Assembly: GCA_963727075.1 (NCBI GenBank)
Contig: CAVSET010000006.1
Span: 2,170,001-2,234,000 of the forward strand
Reading direction: 5' to 3'
DNA: 64,000 nt
Origin: Bog-756 sp963727075
GTDB lineage: Bacteria; Actinomycetota; Acidimicrobiia; Acidimicrobiales; RAAP-2
Numbering within the stretch: the stretch's first letter is position 1; the number at the start of each line of letters is the position of its first letter. Position numbers and translations under genes: made by a program. This document shows, piece after piece, positions 1 through 9,068 of the stretch. The notes below the pieces were generated by a model that saw only the letters and a list, made by a program, of their open reading frames with translations, made no database searches and had not been told where the DNA came from.

Positions 1-248
1 ATCACCGCCCACGGGTACAAGAAGACGATCTCGATGTCGAAGATGATGAAGATCATGGCGATCAGGTAGAACCGGACCGGGAACCGGGTCGGGGGCTCGA
101 TGCCCGGGACGATGCCGCACTCGTACGGGGCGACCTTGGCCGCCGTCGGGCGCTTCTTCGGGGCCAACAGGGACGAGGCGACAAAGGAGAGGGCGGCGAA
201 CAGGAAGCCGAGGATGAGGAGGATCAGGATCGGGAGGTAGTCGTCCAC
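1..248 (-). CDS. nuoA: NADH-quinone oxidoreductase subunit A (5' part only)
   Basis: Subunit of the membrane arm of respiratory complex I. The GTG start is at 246–248 and about 82 codons are present before the window edge, so the 3' end is missing. The translation opens VDDYLPILILLILGF, a first membrane helix. It then has the conserved cytoplasmic loop with the PYECG motif and a PVRFYLIAMIFIIFDIEI segment that is typical of NuoA. It diverges from the geranylgeranyl-reductase-family gene 124 bases away; the same pairing is known next to nuo operons in other actinobacteria. The rest of the nuo operon presumably lies outside the window to the left. Confidence 0.95.
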   Translation of the reverse strand, partial: MDDYLPILILLILGFLFAALSFVASSLLAPKKRPTAAKVAPYECGIVPGIEPPTRFPVRFYLIAMIFIIFDIEIVFLYPWAV

Positions 249-371
249 AGGAACTCGTTTTTACCACGCACCCCTTCCTCGAAGCACATCGACGCAACCG
301 CCTGACATGGGGCTGAGCTGCGCCGCCGCGGGTGCGCCATCCGGCCCGGCCCGCACCTAGCATGAGGGGCC

Positions 372-1688
372 GTGAGCCATGTCCATGACGTGTTGGTGGT
401 GGGCGGGGGCCCCTCGGGCTCATCCTGCGCGTATTGGCTGGCCGATGCGGGGTGGGACGTGGCCCTGGTCGAAGCCAAGGTGTTCCCACGGGACAAGACC
501 TGTGGGGACGGACTGACCCCCCGGTCGGTTCGCCAGCTCGCCGACATGGGCGTCGAGGGGGCGCTGGCCGGCGCCCACCGCTATGGCGGGATGCGGGCCC
601 ACGCCTACGGGCGGATGCTCGACCTGCCCTGGCCCGAGCACCCGACCTTCCCCTCGTACGGGTACGTGATCTCCCGGCACGACCTGGACGGCATCGTGAA
701 CGAGCGGGCGGCCAAGGCCGGGGCCACGGTGTGGCAGGGCACCGAGGCCATCGAGCCCATCCTGGCGGACTCGACGACACGCCCCCGGCCGTCCTCGGCC
801 CGTGCGGCGGGCCAACCGGTGCGGACCGCGCCCGTGCTGCCGGCGTGTGTCGGCGCGGTGGTCAAGGACAAGGCCACGGGCACCACCCGCCGGATCGAGG
901 CCCGGTACGTCGTGGTGGCGGACGGGTCCAACTCGCGCTTCGGCCGGGCCCTCGGCACCGCACGGAATCGCGACCAGCCCATGGGACTCGCCCTCCGCGG
1001 CTACTACCGCTCGCCCGGGCACGACCAGCCCTTCATCGAGTCCCATCTGGACATCCGCAACGATGAGGGCGAGGTGGTGCCCGGCTATGGGTGGATCTTC
1101 CCGATGGGTGACGGGCGGGTGAACGTCGGCGTCGGTTTGCTCTCCACCGAGCAGCGGTGGAAGGGCGTCAACACCTCGACGCTGATGGACCACTTCGTGA
1201 CCGGCGCGCCGAGCGAATGGGAGCTCGCGCCAGCAACCAGCCTCGGTCCGCCGACCGGGGGCAAGCTTCCGATGGGCCTCTCGATCGGCCCCCGGATCGG
1301 CCCGACCACGGTGGTGGTGGGCGATGCCACCGCGTCGATCAACCCCTTCAACGGGGAGGGCATCGCTTACGGCTACGAGAGCGGCCGACTGGCGGCGGCC
1401 GCTCTCGGCGAGGCCCTCTGCGGTGAGGGGTTCGGGGCGCTCCAGCGCTATGACAGGCTGCTCGACGACACCTACGGGCTCTACTTCCGCATGGCTCAGG
1501 CGTTCGTGCGGATGATCAGCCATCCCGAGGTCATGAGGGTGTGCGTGGGCACCGGCCTGCGCTCCCGGTCCCTGATGGAGTGGATCTTCCGCATCATGGC
1601 CAACCTGCTGCGCCCCGACGAGACCGGCCCGGCCGAGGCCTTCTACCGGGCCGTGGCCGTCATCGACCGCCTCAAGGCCGGGGGTTGA
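372..1688 (+). CDS. geranylgeranyl reductase family FAD-dependent oxidoreductase (probable menaquinone reductase)
   Basis: FAD-dependent reductase of isoprenoid double bonds, 438 residues. Residues 7–33 carry the Rossmann GGGPSGSS dinucleotide site and the acidic end of its second strand. The RDKTCGDGLTPRSV segment (near residue 40) and the GDATASINPFNGEGI segment (near residue 317) are family hallmarks of FAD binding. The GTG start has an AGGGG ribosome site seven bases upstream. Known members act on archaeal-type lipids, chlorophyll side chains or menaquinone (MenJ). Adjacency to nuoA favours menaquinone as substrate, because the reduced quinone is the electron acceptor of complex I; this is inference. 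The C-terminal 60 residues are a hydrophobic alpha-helical region as in MenJ-like proteins. Confidence 0.85.
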   Translation: MSHVHDVLVVGGGPSGSSCAYWLADAGWDVALVEAKVFPRDKTCGDGLTPRSVRQLADMGVEGALAGAHRYGGMRAHAYGRMLDLPWPEHPTFPSYGYVISRHDLDGIVNERAAKAGATVWQGTEAIEPILADSTTRPRPSSARAAGQPVRTAPVLPACVGAVVKDKATGTTRRIEARYVVVADGSNSRFGRALGTARNRDQPMGLALRGYYRSPGHDQPFIESHLDIRNDEGEVVPGYGWIFPMGDGRVNVGVGLLSTEQRWKGVNTSTLMDHFVTGAPSEWELAPATSLGPPTGGKLPMGLSIGPRIGPTTVVVGDATASINPFNGEGIAYGYESGRLAAAALGEALCGEGFGALQRYDRLLDDTYGLYFRMAQAFVRMISHPEVMRVCVGTGLRSRSLMEWIFRIMANLLRPDETGPAEAFYRAVAVIDRLKAGG

Positions 1689-1734
1689 ACCCCGAGGTCA
1701 CGGACTTCGGGTACGCCAGGGGGTCGGCCCGGGC

Positions 1735-4107
1735 TCAGTTGTTCAGCGCCCGGCTGATGCGCCCGACCACGGCGTTGTATGCCGGGTTGAACACATCCGA
1801 TGGCACAGGAGGGCCATTGGTGCTGGGTTGCAGCCGGGTCTCGATCCGACCGCCGAGCATGAAGGCCTGACCGACGACCTCGCTCCCCTGGTTGGGGATG
1901 GTGAGGGTGGTCAGGTAGCCGAAGGACCGGACTCCTGTCGGTGTGGTCAACGTCACCACCTGCACCTGAGCGCTGGCCCCGGGCACGGCCGCCGAGACCA
2001 ACGAGCTCTGGTACTGGCCGTAGCAGTTGGCGAAGTTGGGGTTGTCGAAGGGCGCCGCCAGTGCCTGCGTCTGGGCCGGCGTGCTCATGATGGTGGTCAT
2101 CGAGTACATCTGGATGTTGGGATCCGACCCGCTGGCGAAGTTCGGCGACCGCACTGCGCTCGTCTGACCTGGCAGCACCGACCCGCCGAACAGCCCCGCC
2201 ACTATCGGGTAGTCGACCCCCACGCACGCGGCCAGGGCCCGGTTGGCCTGGACCTGGGCTCCCGCCGGGGCGACCGGTGGCCGCGACACGGGTCCCACCG
2301 GCGTCTGGCTCCACCCGCTGGGCAGGTCAGCCAGCCGGAGGTTGATGGACGTGGCCAACGCCAGGTCGGCCACAACCGCTGACGGGCTGGTGACGGAAGG
2401 TTGGGTGGTGGCGGTGGTGGAGCCGTTCTTCCGGACGACCAGGAAGACGATGGCGGCGATGACCACGACCAGGACGGCCACCAGGACGAACACCACGGTC
2501 CGGTTGTTCTTGGGGCGCCCCGACTTGGTGGCGATCGGAGGTGGCGGAACCGTCCCGCGAGGGCCGGTGGTCGGGGGTCCCGAGGGGCCCCCGGGGCCGG
2601 CCGGTGCGGTCACGCCGGTCGAACCCGTCGGCGGAGCCGCGGCGTAGGGAGGTCCGGCGGCGGGAGGAGCGGCGACCCCGCCCGGCGTCCTCGGGCCGTC
2701 CGGCGCGCCAGCCGGTCCCGGGGCGCTCGGGGCGCTCGGGGCGCCCGAAGGACCCGTGGGAGCGGTCGGCGCGGTCGGAGTGGCGCCGATCGGAGGCCCT
2801 TCCGCCCTCTCGAACCCGGTGGCGGCCAAGATGCCGGTCGCCCCGATCTCTTCGGCTCGGGCCGCCTTCCGGCGGCGTCGGCCCCGGGCCGACGGAGCTG
2901 CCGGAGCCGGGGAAACGGGCCCCCCAGTGCCCGGGCCGGATGGGGCCCATCCCGGCGTGCCGGTGGCACCCATCCCCTCCGGCGGAGGTGGCGGGAGCGT
3001 CGTCGACGTGAGCGGCACCGGGTTAGTCGGTGGGTGGGCCGGGGGTTGGGGCGCCAGCACTCCCGGGGGCGGGACGGGCCCGGTGCCGGCCGGCGGTGAG
3101 GCTTTGCGCCAGGCCCTGGTCTTCTTGGTCGGGAGGACGCTCTCCGGCGGGGGCGGAATGACAGGGGCAGCCTGCCCGGGCGGTGGGATGTCGTATCCGG
3201 TGGCCAGGGGGGTCGAGAAGACCGGAGCGGGCGGAGCGGGCCGAGCAACAGGCACGAAGCCTGCGGTGCCTTCCACCGGGGGCGGGGGCGGCCCGGCAGT
3301 GCCCACCGGGCCCGGCGGCGTCGAGGACGGAGGCGGTGGCGGTGTCACCGGGGTCGAGGCCGCGTCTGGTGGTGGCGGCGGGACTGGTGCCGGGGCGGGT
3401 CCGGTCGGGGGTGGTCCGGCCGTGGGTGCTGCGGTCCCTGATCCGGCCGGGGGTGGTCCGGCCGTGGGTGCTGCGGTGCCCGTTCCGGCCGGGGGTGGTC
3501 CGGCCGGGGGTGCCGCGGTGCCTGGTCCAGCCGCAGCCGGGCGGGCGGCGGCGGGCGCCCCGTTCGCACCGGCCGCGCCAGCCGCCATTCCGGCGGCGGC
3601 CACACCGGATGCCGCCGCCACACCGCGACTGGGATCGGCCGGCGCGGTCGGCTGGCCACCCGGAGTCGGGCCGACTCCCCCGAGGGTGCGATCGGCGGGC
3701 CGTGCCGCCTGTGGGGGCGGTCCGGGCGGCGGTGGCGCCTCGGCGGAGCCCTTGTACCGGGCGAGCCACCCCGGCAGGGCCTGGTCAAGGTAGGCGGCCT
3801 GGCCTGGGGTAACGGCGTCGGTCGGGAGCAGGAAACGGATCGACTGGCCCCCGGACGTCAGCTCCATGATTGCCGCGTCGCGCCCATCGGGCAGCACGAT
3901 CTTCTCCCCGCAGGTGGCAGTGTCGAGCCCGGACCACACCAGGAGGCGTTCGATCTGGGGCTGGGGGCCCTGCACCGTGATCCCGGCGGTGGTGAAGAGC
4001 AGGCTGAGCCCTTCGGTGGTCCTCGTGCCCCGATCGGCGTCGCCGGCCAGAGCCACCCCGCCGAGCTGCATACCTTCGGGCGGCAGTTCGCTAATTCCGA
4101 CGGTCAT
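1735..4107 (-). CDS. proline-rich single-pass membrane protein, paralogue of the next gene upstream
   Basis: About 790 residues, no recognised function. Order: an N-terminal globular domain of about 120 residues; a roughly 400-residue Pro/Ala/Gly/Thr-rich, probably disordered stretch; a basic-flanked membrane helix (NNRTVVFVLVAVLVVVIAAI); and a 200-residue C-terminal domain starting around LADLPSGW, predicted extracytoplasmic. The ATG at 4105–4107 has an AGGAG site upstream, so a longer reading frame to about 4230 is rejected. The N-terminal domain (LPDGRDAAIMEL… ending GWLARYKG) and the C-terminal domain both resemble those of the gene at 4346–5821, so the two arose by duplication. The topology, a cytoplasmic PH-like domain linked to an outer domain, would suit a scaffold or sensor, but that is speculation. 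Confidence 0.75.
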   Translation of the reverse strand: MTVGISELPPEGMQLGGVALAGDADRGTRTTEGLSLLFTTAGITVQGPQPQIERLLVWSGLDTATCGEKIVLPDGRDAAIMELTSGGQSIRFLLPTDAVTPGQAAYLDQALPGWLARYKGSAEAPPPPGPPPQAARPADRTLGGVGPTPGGQPTAPADPSRGVAAASGVAAAGMAAGAAGANGAPAAARPAAAGPGTAAPPAGPPPAGTGTAAPTAGPPPAGSGTAAPTAGPPPTGPAPAPVPPPPPDAASTPVTPPPPPSSTPPGPVGTAGPPPPPVEGTAGFVPVARPAPPAPVFSTPLATGYDIPPPGQAAPVIPPPPESVLPTKKTRAWRKASPPAGTGPVPPPGVLAPQPPAHPPTNPVPLTSTTLPPPPPEGMGATGTPGWAPSGPGTGGPVSPAPAAPSARGRRRRKAARAEEIGATGILAATGFERAEGPPIGATPTAPTAPTGPSGAPSAPSAPGPAGAPDGPRTPGGVAAPPAAGPPYAAAPPTGSTGVTAPAGPGGPSGPPTTGPRGTVPPPPIATKSGRPKNNRTVVFVLVAVLVVVIAAIVFLVVRKNGSTTATTQPSVTSPSAVVADLALATSINLRLADLPSGWSQTPVGPVSRPPVAPAGAQVQANRALAACVGVDYPIVAGLFGGSVLPGQTSAVRSPNFASGSDPNIQMYSMTTIMSTPAQTQALAAPFDNPNFANCYGQYQSSLVSAAVPGASAQVQVVTLTTPTGVRSFGYLTTLTIPNQGSEVVGQAFMLGGRIETRLQPSTNGPPVPSDVFNPAYNAVVGRISRALNN
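3401..3526. repeat. three 42-bp in-frame tandem repeats in the proline-rich linker
   Basis: Three consecutive 42-base units (3401–3442, 3443–3484, 3485–3526) differ at only a few positions. On the minus strand each encodes 14 residues of the form GTAAPxAGPPPxGx. Being a multiple of three, copy-number change would lengthen or shorten the linker of the membrane protein without breaking the frame. Confidence 0.85.
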
Positions 4108-4345
4108 GAACCACTCCTCTGTGGCCAGGGCATCTCCCTGGCGGTGTTCACCCCCCGCCATCCTGTCGTCGGCGACCCGAACCGGCAATGGTATCGGCAG
4201 TGCGGGTCGATCTGCGGGTTCGGCCGCCACACCTCCAGATGGCGATCGGGCCGCCGCCTCGTTCGGTCACCGCAGGCACCCCGTCCTCCGCCGCTCTAGT
4301 CGGGTAGAGGATCGGGTTGACCTGGTCATAGACGAGGCGTGCCGA

Positions 4346-5821
4346 TCAAATCTCGGTACCCTGGCCGCCGGTGGCCACCCGCTGCTCGAAGACCGACACC
4401 GGCGAGGCTAGGACGTCGGCCGGGATCGGGCCGCCGATGGCCAACGCCTGGAGGTTGGCCTCGGTCCGGGCGTGCCCCAATGAGACCGTCTCGACCTCGA
4501 CCGGGACCGACGCTGACCGATCGGAGACCGAGAAGTCCACCAACAGGGCCACCACCTGCTCACCGGCCGGAGCGGCAAGGTTCACTGCCGTGACCGAGAC
4601 AGGACCCGGCTGTTGGATCGTCCCGGAGGAGCCGTCGGCTCCGAGTTGTGTCTCGGCGGCGACGGCGGCGCCGAGACACTGCGGGTAGCGGGGATCGGCG
4701 AACAGGGCGAAATCACCTTGCTCGTCCGAGTGGCTTCGCACGATGGTGGCCGCGGTTTGGAGCTCCAGGGCGAAGCCAGGGCGATCGGCCGACGTGGGTG
4801 CGAGGAAGACCGGAGAGGTGGTCTGGGCCGTCTGGTCGGCGGCACCTCCCCCGAGGGCGGACGATGCCTCCGATTGGCTGATCGCCATGCACTTGGCGAA
4901 GGTCTGGGTGATCATCGACTCGCCGGCATGGACCCTTGGAGAGCTACCCGCCCGGGCCATACCGGAGCTGACCCTCCACCCGGTCGGCACATCGTTCCGG
5001 GTCAACATCAAGCGCTGGGCCAATGCCTGGTCCGGGGTACGCCGAGCGGTCGCGGGACCGGCGGTCGGTGGCGACGGACCCGAGGTCGCGAGCGCGATGG
5101 CGAGCCCTGTGCCCGATCCGAGAAAGGCCAGGGCGACGAGCAGCACGGCGACCCGCCTCCTGCGCCTTGGCTTCTCCGCTGCCCGGCCGTACTGGTCGCC
5201 GGGGGTCACCGGCAGCATGGGCCCGATCCCGTCCGGCCGAGGCACCGGTGCCGGCTCTGTCCCGAGGGACTCCGTCGGCGGCGCCGGAGCAGGCTCGGGC
5301 CGGGCCGGGTTGCCGGCGGCAGGGACAGGGGTGGAGACGGCGGGGACCGGGTGGCCGACGGGCGGCGAGGTCGGCGCTGCCGCGGCCGACCCAGCCGAGT
5401 CAGACCAACGCTGGATCTGCTCGCTCAGGGCGGCGAGCTCGATCGGGTTCCGGCGGTGCGATGTCACGACGAAACGCATGATCCTGCCCGGCGACTCGAT
5501 CCCGATGACAGTGACGCTGCCTCCGTCCGGCGTCGTCTTGCTGACGCCGCGGGACACCCGGGTCACCGACGCCCACGGCAGCACGCTGCGCTCCCCCCTG
5601 TGGGACCCGCTGATCTCGACACCCCGCTCATCGAAGACCAGGGTCAGATGAGCAGAGCCCCAAGGCAAGCGACGACCGCCTCCTGACTGACGCACCGTCC
5701 TGAAGACGAACACGTCGGCCTCGGGCACCGGCTGGGGAGCCGAGCCCCCCTGGACCGCCGGGCCGCGGCCCCGGAGCGGAGCGTCCGGCCGCCGATTCGG
5801 CCGATCCCGCGACTCACTCAT
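4346..5821 (-). CDS. membrane-anchored protein with N-terminal PH-like and C-terminal LPSGW-type domains
   Basis: Shorter paralogue of the downstream gene, about 491 residues. Residues 35–140 form a compact beta-rich domain (LTLVFDERGVEISG, then VLPWASVTRVSRGV, ending in an amphipathic helix near IQRWSD) that resembles PH-like folds. A Pro/Ala linker and a basic patch (KPRRRRR) precede one membrane helix (VAVLLVALAFLGSGTGLAIAL). The last 200 residues begin LMLTRNDVPTGW and match the outer domain of the neighbour. The ATG at 5819–5821 follows a G-rich stretch; a TTG two codons upstream is possible. It is separated from the hemL stop by 31 bases, so it may be the distal part of the heme operon. 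Function unknown. Confidence 0.75.
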   Translation of the reverse strand: MSESRDRPNRRPDAPLRGRGPAVQGGSAPQPVPEADVFVFRTVRQSGGGRRLPWGSAHLTLVFDERGVEISGSHRGERSVLPWASVTRVSRGVSKTTPDGGSVTVIGIESPGRIMRFVVTSHRRNPIELAALSEQIQRWSDSAGSAAAAPTSPPVGHPVPAVSTPVPAAGNPARPEPAPAPPTESLGTEPAPVPRPDGIGPMLPVTPGDQYGRAAEKPRRRRRVAVLLVALAFLGSGTGLAIALATSGPSPPTAGPATARRTPDQALAQRLMLTRNDVPTGWRVSSGMARAGSSPRVHAGESMITQTFAKCMAISQSEASSALGGGAADQTAQTTSPVFLAPTSADRPGFALELQTAATIVRSHSDEQGDFALFADPRYPQCLGAAVAAETQLGADGSSGTIQQPGPVSVTAVNLAAPAGEQVVALLVDFSVSDRSASVPVEVETVSLGHARTEANLQALAIGGPIPADVLASPVSVFEQRVATGGQGTEI

Positions 5822-5852
5822 GTCCAACCCCCCCGATCGCCTTGCTCACATC

Positions 5853-7172
5853 TCAGCCGGCGACAGCGTCCACGACGGCTTCGGAGGCGACACCGAGAGC
5901 GCGGTCGAACTCGGCGTCCCCGTGAGCCATCGACGGGAATGCCACCTCATAGGGTCCCGGAGCGAGAGCCACGCCCCGCTCGAGCATGGCGCTGAACAGT
6001 CGGGCGTAGAGGCCGGTGGCGGCCGACGCGGTGGCGCCGTCCTGGTCGACGACCGGCCCGGTGCCGGCCGGAACGAAGAACACTCCGAACAGAGGTCCCA
6101 CCACCGGCACCTGGGCCTCGAGCTGACGGCCATGGCGATCCTCGGTCCCCGCTTTGACCAGCGCGATGGTGAGGAGCTCCTCCAGCGCGGGTGCGAATCG
6201 AGCCACGCGAGCCGAGAGTGCTTCGTACGCCGCGCCGTCCAGCTCCTCGAGCACAGCCAGTCCGGCCGCGGTGGCCAACGGGTTGCCGGAGAGCGTGCCG
6301 GCTTGGTACACGGGGCCCTCGGGGGCCAGTGAGGCCAGCACATCGGCGCGGCCGCCGAAAGCGCCCACCGGGAGCCCGCCCCCGATGACCTTCCCGAAGC
6401 ACCACAGGTCAGGTTTCACGCCCGCCCAGCCCGAGGCCCCGCCCTGGCCGAGGCGGAATCCGGTGATGACCTCGTCGAATACCAACAAAGCGCCGGCGGC
6501 GTCACACGCGGCCCGCAGCCCGGACAGGAACCCGTCCGCGGGCTCGACCAGGCCCATGTTGGCCGCCACCGCCTCGACGATCACACACGCGACCCGGTCG
6601 TCGACGGCCGGCACCCGGTTGTAGGGGACCACCAGTGTCCCGGCCACGGCCGCCTCCGGCACGCCGGCCGAGTTGGGCAGGCCCAGCGTGGCCAGCCCGC
6701 TGCCCGCTCCGGCCAGAAGGCCGTCGGAGTGCCCGTGGTAGCACCCCGAGAACTTGACGATGCGGGATCGCCCGGTGAACCCGCGGGCCACCCGGACGGC
6801 ACTCATGGCGGCTTCGGTCCCCGACGACACCAGTCGAACCTGCTCACAGCCGTCAACGCGGGCGCAGATGGCCTCGGCCAAGCGGACCTCACCCTCGGTG
6901 GGGGCCCCGAACGTGGTGCCGCGGCTGGCGGCATCGGCGATGGCCCGGACGACCGACGGGTGGGCATGCCCGAGGATGGTGGCGCCATACGACTGCACGA
7001 AGTCGAGCAACCGGTTCTCATCGACGTCCCAGACGTAGGCCCCGTCGCCGCGCGCCACGAAGTAGGGATGGCCGCCCACGGACCGGAACGACCGGACGGG
7101 TGAGTTGACGCCCCCGGGAATCACCTTGATGGCTCGCCCCATGAGCGCCTCGGAGCGCTGGTGCTCAGCCAC
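5853..7172 (-). CDS. hemL: glutamate-1-semialdehyde 2,1-aminomutase
   Basis: PLP enzyme that converts glutamate-1-semialdehyde to 5-aminolevulinate, the second step of the C5 heme pathway. It has 439 residues, the normal family length. Visible marks are the IPGGVNSPVRSF N-terminus, the SSGTEAAMSA phosphate-binding region, the FDEVITGFR Asp that contacts the PLP pyridine nitrogen, and the Schiff-base lysine in CFGKVIGGGLPVGA (about K261). The GTG start overlaps the end of hemB by 8 bases, which points to translational coupling. It is the last gene of the hemA–hemC–cobA–hemD–hemB–hemL series, all on this strand. Confidence 0.97.
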   Translation of the reverse strand: MAEHQRSEALMGRAIKVIPGGVNSPVRSFRSVGGHPYFVARGDGAYVWDVDENRLLDFVQSYGATILGHAHPSVVRAIADAASRGTTFGAPTEGEVRLAEAICARVDGCEQVRLVSSGTEAAMSAVRVARGFTGRSRIVKFSGCYHGHSDGLLAGAGSGLATLGLPNSAGVPEAAVAGTLVVPYNRVPAVDDRVACVIVEAVAANMGLVEPADGFLSGLRAACDAAGALLVFDEVITGFRLGQGGASGWAGVKPDLWCFGKVIGGGLPVGAFGGRADVLASLAPEGPVYQAGTLSGNPLATAAGLAVLEELDGAAYEALSARVARFAPALEELLTIALVKAGTEDRHGRQLEAQVPVVGPLFGVFFVPAGTGPVVDQDGATASAATGLYARLFSAMLERGVALAPGPYEVAFPSMAHGDAEFDRALGVASEAVVDAVAG

Positions 7173-8199
7173 CGAGCTCCTCGGCCAGCTCGGCCGCGAA
7201 GTAGGTGAGCACGAAGTCGGCGCCGGCGCGCCTGATCGAGGTGAGTTGCTCGAGCGCCACCCTCGGTCCGTCGACCCAACCTCGTTCGGCGGCCGCCTTG
7301 ACCATGGCGTACTCCCCGCTCACGTGGTACGCACCGAGCGGTACGTCGACGGCGGCCCGCACGTCGGCAATCACGTCGAGGTAGGTCAGTGCCGGTTTGA
7401 CCATCACCATGTCGGCGCCCTCGCCAATGTCGAGGCCGACCTCTCGTAGCGCCTCGCGCCGATTGTGGGGGTCTTGCTGGTAGCCCTTTCGATCTCCGCC
7501 GTCGGCGATGTTCACGTCGGCGGCCTCGCGGAACGGGCCGTAGAGGGACGAGGCGTACTTGGACGCATAGGCCAGGATGGCCGCGTCACCGAACCCCGAG
7601 CCGTCGAGCGCGCTGCGGATGGCACCCACCTGCCCATCCATCATGCCGCTCGGGGCGATGACATCGGCACCCGCGGCCACCTGGGTCACGGCCAACTCGG
7701 CATAGAGCGGCAGCGTTGCATCGTTGTCCACGTTCCCCGTGGCCAGGTCCAGTACACCGCAGTGACCGTGGTCCGTGAACTCGTCGAGACAGCAGTCGGC
7801 GATGATCACCAAACTGTCACCCACCGCATCGCGGACCGACCGGAGGGCCCGCTGGGTGATGCCGTCCGGGCGAAGGGCCCCGGACCCGCTCGCGTCCTTG
7901 TCCTCCCGGCGCGGGACGCCGAAGAGGATCAGCGCCGGAAGCCCGAGGGCGGCCAGCCGTTTGGCTTCGACCGTGAGCGAGTCGACCGTGTGCTGGACCA
8001 CGCCGGGCAAGGAGGCGACCGGCCGCGCCTCGGCGAGACCGTCGGCCACGAACAACGGAGCCACCAGGTCGTCCACCGACAGCCGGGCCTCAGCCACCAG
8101 GCGTCGCATGGCCGGGCTGCGACGGAGCCGCCGCAATCGGGTGACCGGGAACCCGGGGACAGGTTGCCCGGCGGGTGGTTCGGGAGCATGGCTGGACAC
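7165..8199 (-). CDS. hemB: porphobilinogen synthase (delta-aminolevulinic acid dehydratase)
   Basis: Condenses two 5-aminolevulinates into porphobilinogen. 344 residues. The two active-site lysines are in AYASKYASS (K214) and VMVKPALTY (K268). The metal-site segment reads ADCCLDEFTDHGHCG (135–149). Relative to the zinc form DxCxCx(Y/F)x3GxCG, the first and third cysteines are kept (C137, C147), but the second is Asp139, as in the magnesium form. It is therefore intermediate between the two textbook metal classes. Its stop codon lies inside the start of hemL, and a 59-base gap separates it from hemD upstream. Confidence 0.97.
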   Translation of the reverse strand: MSSHAPEPPAGQPVPGFPVTRLRRLRRSPAMRRLVAEARLSVDDLVAPLFVADGLAEARPVASLPGVVQHTVDSLTVEAKRLAALGLPALILFGVPRREDKDASGSGALRPDGITQRALRSVRDAVGDSLVIIADCCLDEFTDHGHCGVLDLATGNVDNDATLPLYAELAVTQVAAGADVIAPSGMMDGQVGAIRSALDGSGFGDAAILAYASKYASSLYGPFREAADVNIADGGDRKGYQQDPHNRREALREVGLDIGEGADMVMVKPALTYLDVIADVRAAVDVPLGAYHVSGEYAMVKAAAERGWVDGPRVALEQLTSIRRAGADFVLTYFAAELAEELGG

Positions 8200-8258
8200 T
8201 GCCCGCCAGCCTACGGCAGCGGGCGGAAGCCGCCCCGGGGCAGTATCCGGCTGATCGC

Positions 8259-9059
8259 TCAGGGGTGGCGCCCGGCGCCTTCAAGTGCGTCGACAAGCGC
8301 GGCCACCAGGCCGTCGACGGAATGGGGGTCAGCCTCGACCGACACCTCCAACCCGGCCGAACGCACCGAGGACGAGGTCACCGGGCCGATGGTCACCACC
8401 ACCGGTGGCATCCGCCTGGCACCGAGGAGCTCGATGGTGCGCTCTACCGTCGACGACGAGGTGAAGGCCACGGCGTCGGCCCGAGCGGCCGATGCCACGG
8501 CGTCGGGGTCCGGATCGCCGGCCACCGTGCGGTACGCGATGACCTCGTCGACCAACCACCCTTTGTCCCGGAGCCCCGGGGCCAGGCCACCCCGGACCTT
8601 CTCGGCCCGCGGGAACAGCACCGTGCCGGCCGTCGCTCCACGGCCGGGGGCTCCGGCCTCGGACGTTCCCGAGCCGGGAAAGGCATCGGCCAGGGACCCG
8701 GCCAGGGACACGGCGGGGACCAGATCGGCAGTGACACCGGCGTCCTCCAGCACTCGGGCCGTCCCCCTGCCCACCGCCGCCCAGCGCACCGAGTCGGGGA
8801 CCGGGCCATCTCCGAGTGCGGCCAGAAGTCGGGATGCGGCATTGGGCGACGTGAGGGCCACCCACTGGTAGGTGCCGGATGCCAAACGCTGGGCCGCCTC
8901 CGCCAGGGCTCTGCCCCCGTCGGCGGGATCGTCGATGGCGATGACTGGAAGATCCACCACGGTCGCGCCCAGGCGCTCGAGCTTCTCGACCAGGGCCGGG
9001 GTCTGAGCGCGTGGGCGGGTGACGACGACGCTCCGGCCGGCGAGCGCGGGGGCCGTCAC
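8259..9059 (-). CDS. hemD: uroporphyrinogen-III synthase
   Basis: Cyclises hydroxymethylbilane with inversion of ring D to uroporphyrinogen III. 266 residues. The sequence is divergent, as is usual in the family. It shows the typical start (GRSVVVTRPRAQ), the WVALTSPNAASRL strand–loop and the second-domain AVAFTSSSTVERTIELL segment, a conserved Ser/Thr-rich substrate loop. In Streptomyces and mycobacteria this activity is often fused to the C-methyltransferase. Here the two are separate adjacent genes, with a 17-bp tandem repeat across the junction. GTG start at 9057–9059. Confidence 0.9.
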   Translation of the reverse strand: MTAPALAGRSVVVTRPRAQTPALVEKLERLGATVVDLPVIAIDDPADGGRALAEAAQRLASGTYQWVALTSPNAASRLLAALGDGPVPDSVRWAAVGRGTARVLEDAGVTADLVPAVSLAGSLADAFPGSGTSEAGAPGRGATAGTVLFPRAEKVRGGLAPGLRDKGWLVDEVIAYRTVAGDPDPDAVASAARADAVAFTSSSTVERTIELLGARRMPPVVVTIGPVTSSSVRSAGLEVSVEADPHSVDGLVAALVDALEGAGRHP

Positions 9060-9068
9060 CTGGACGCC

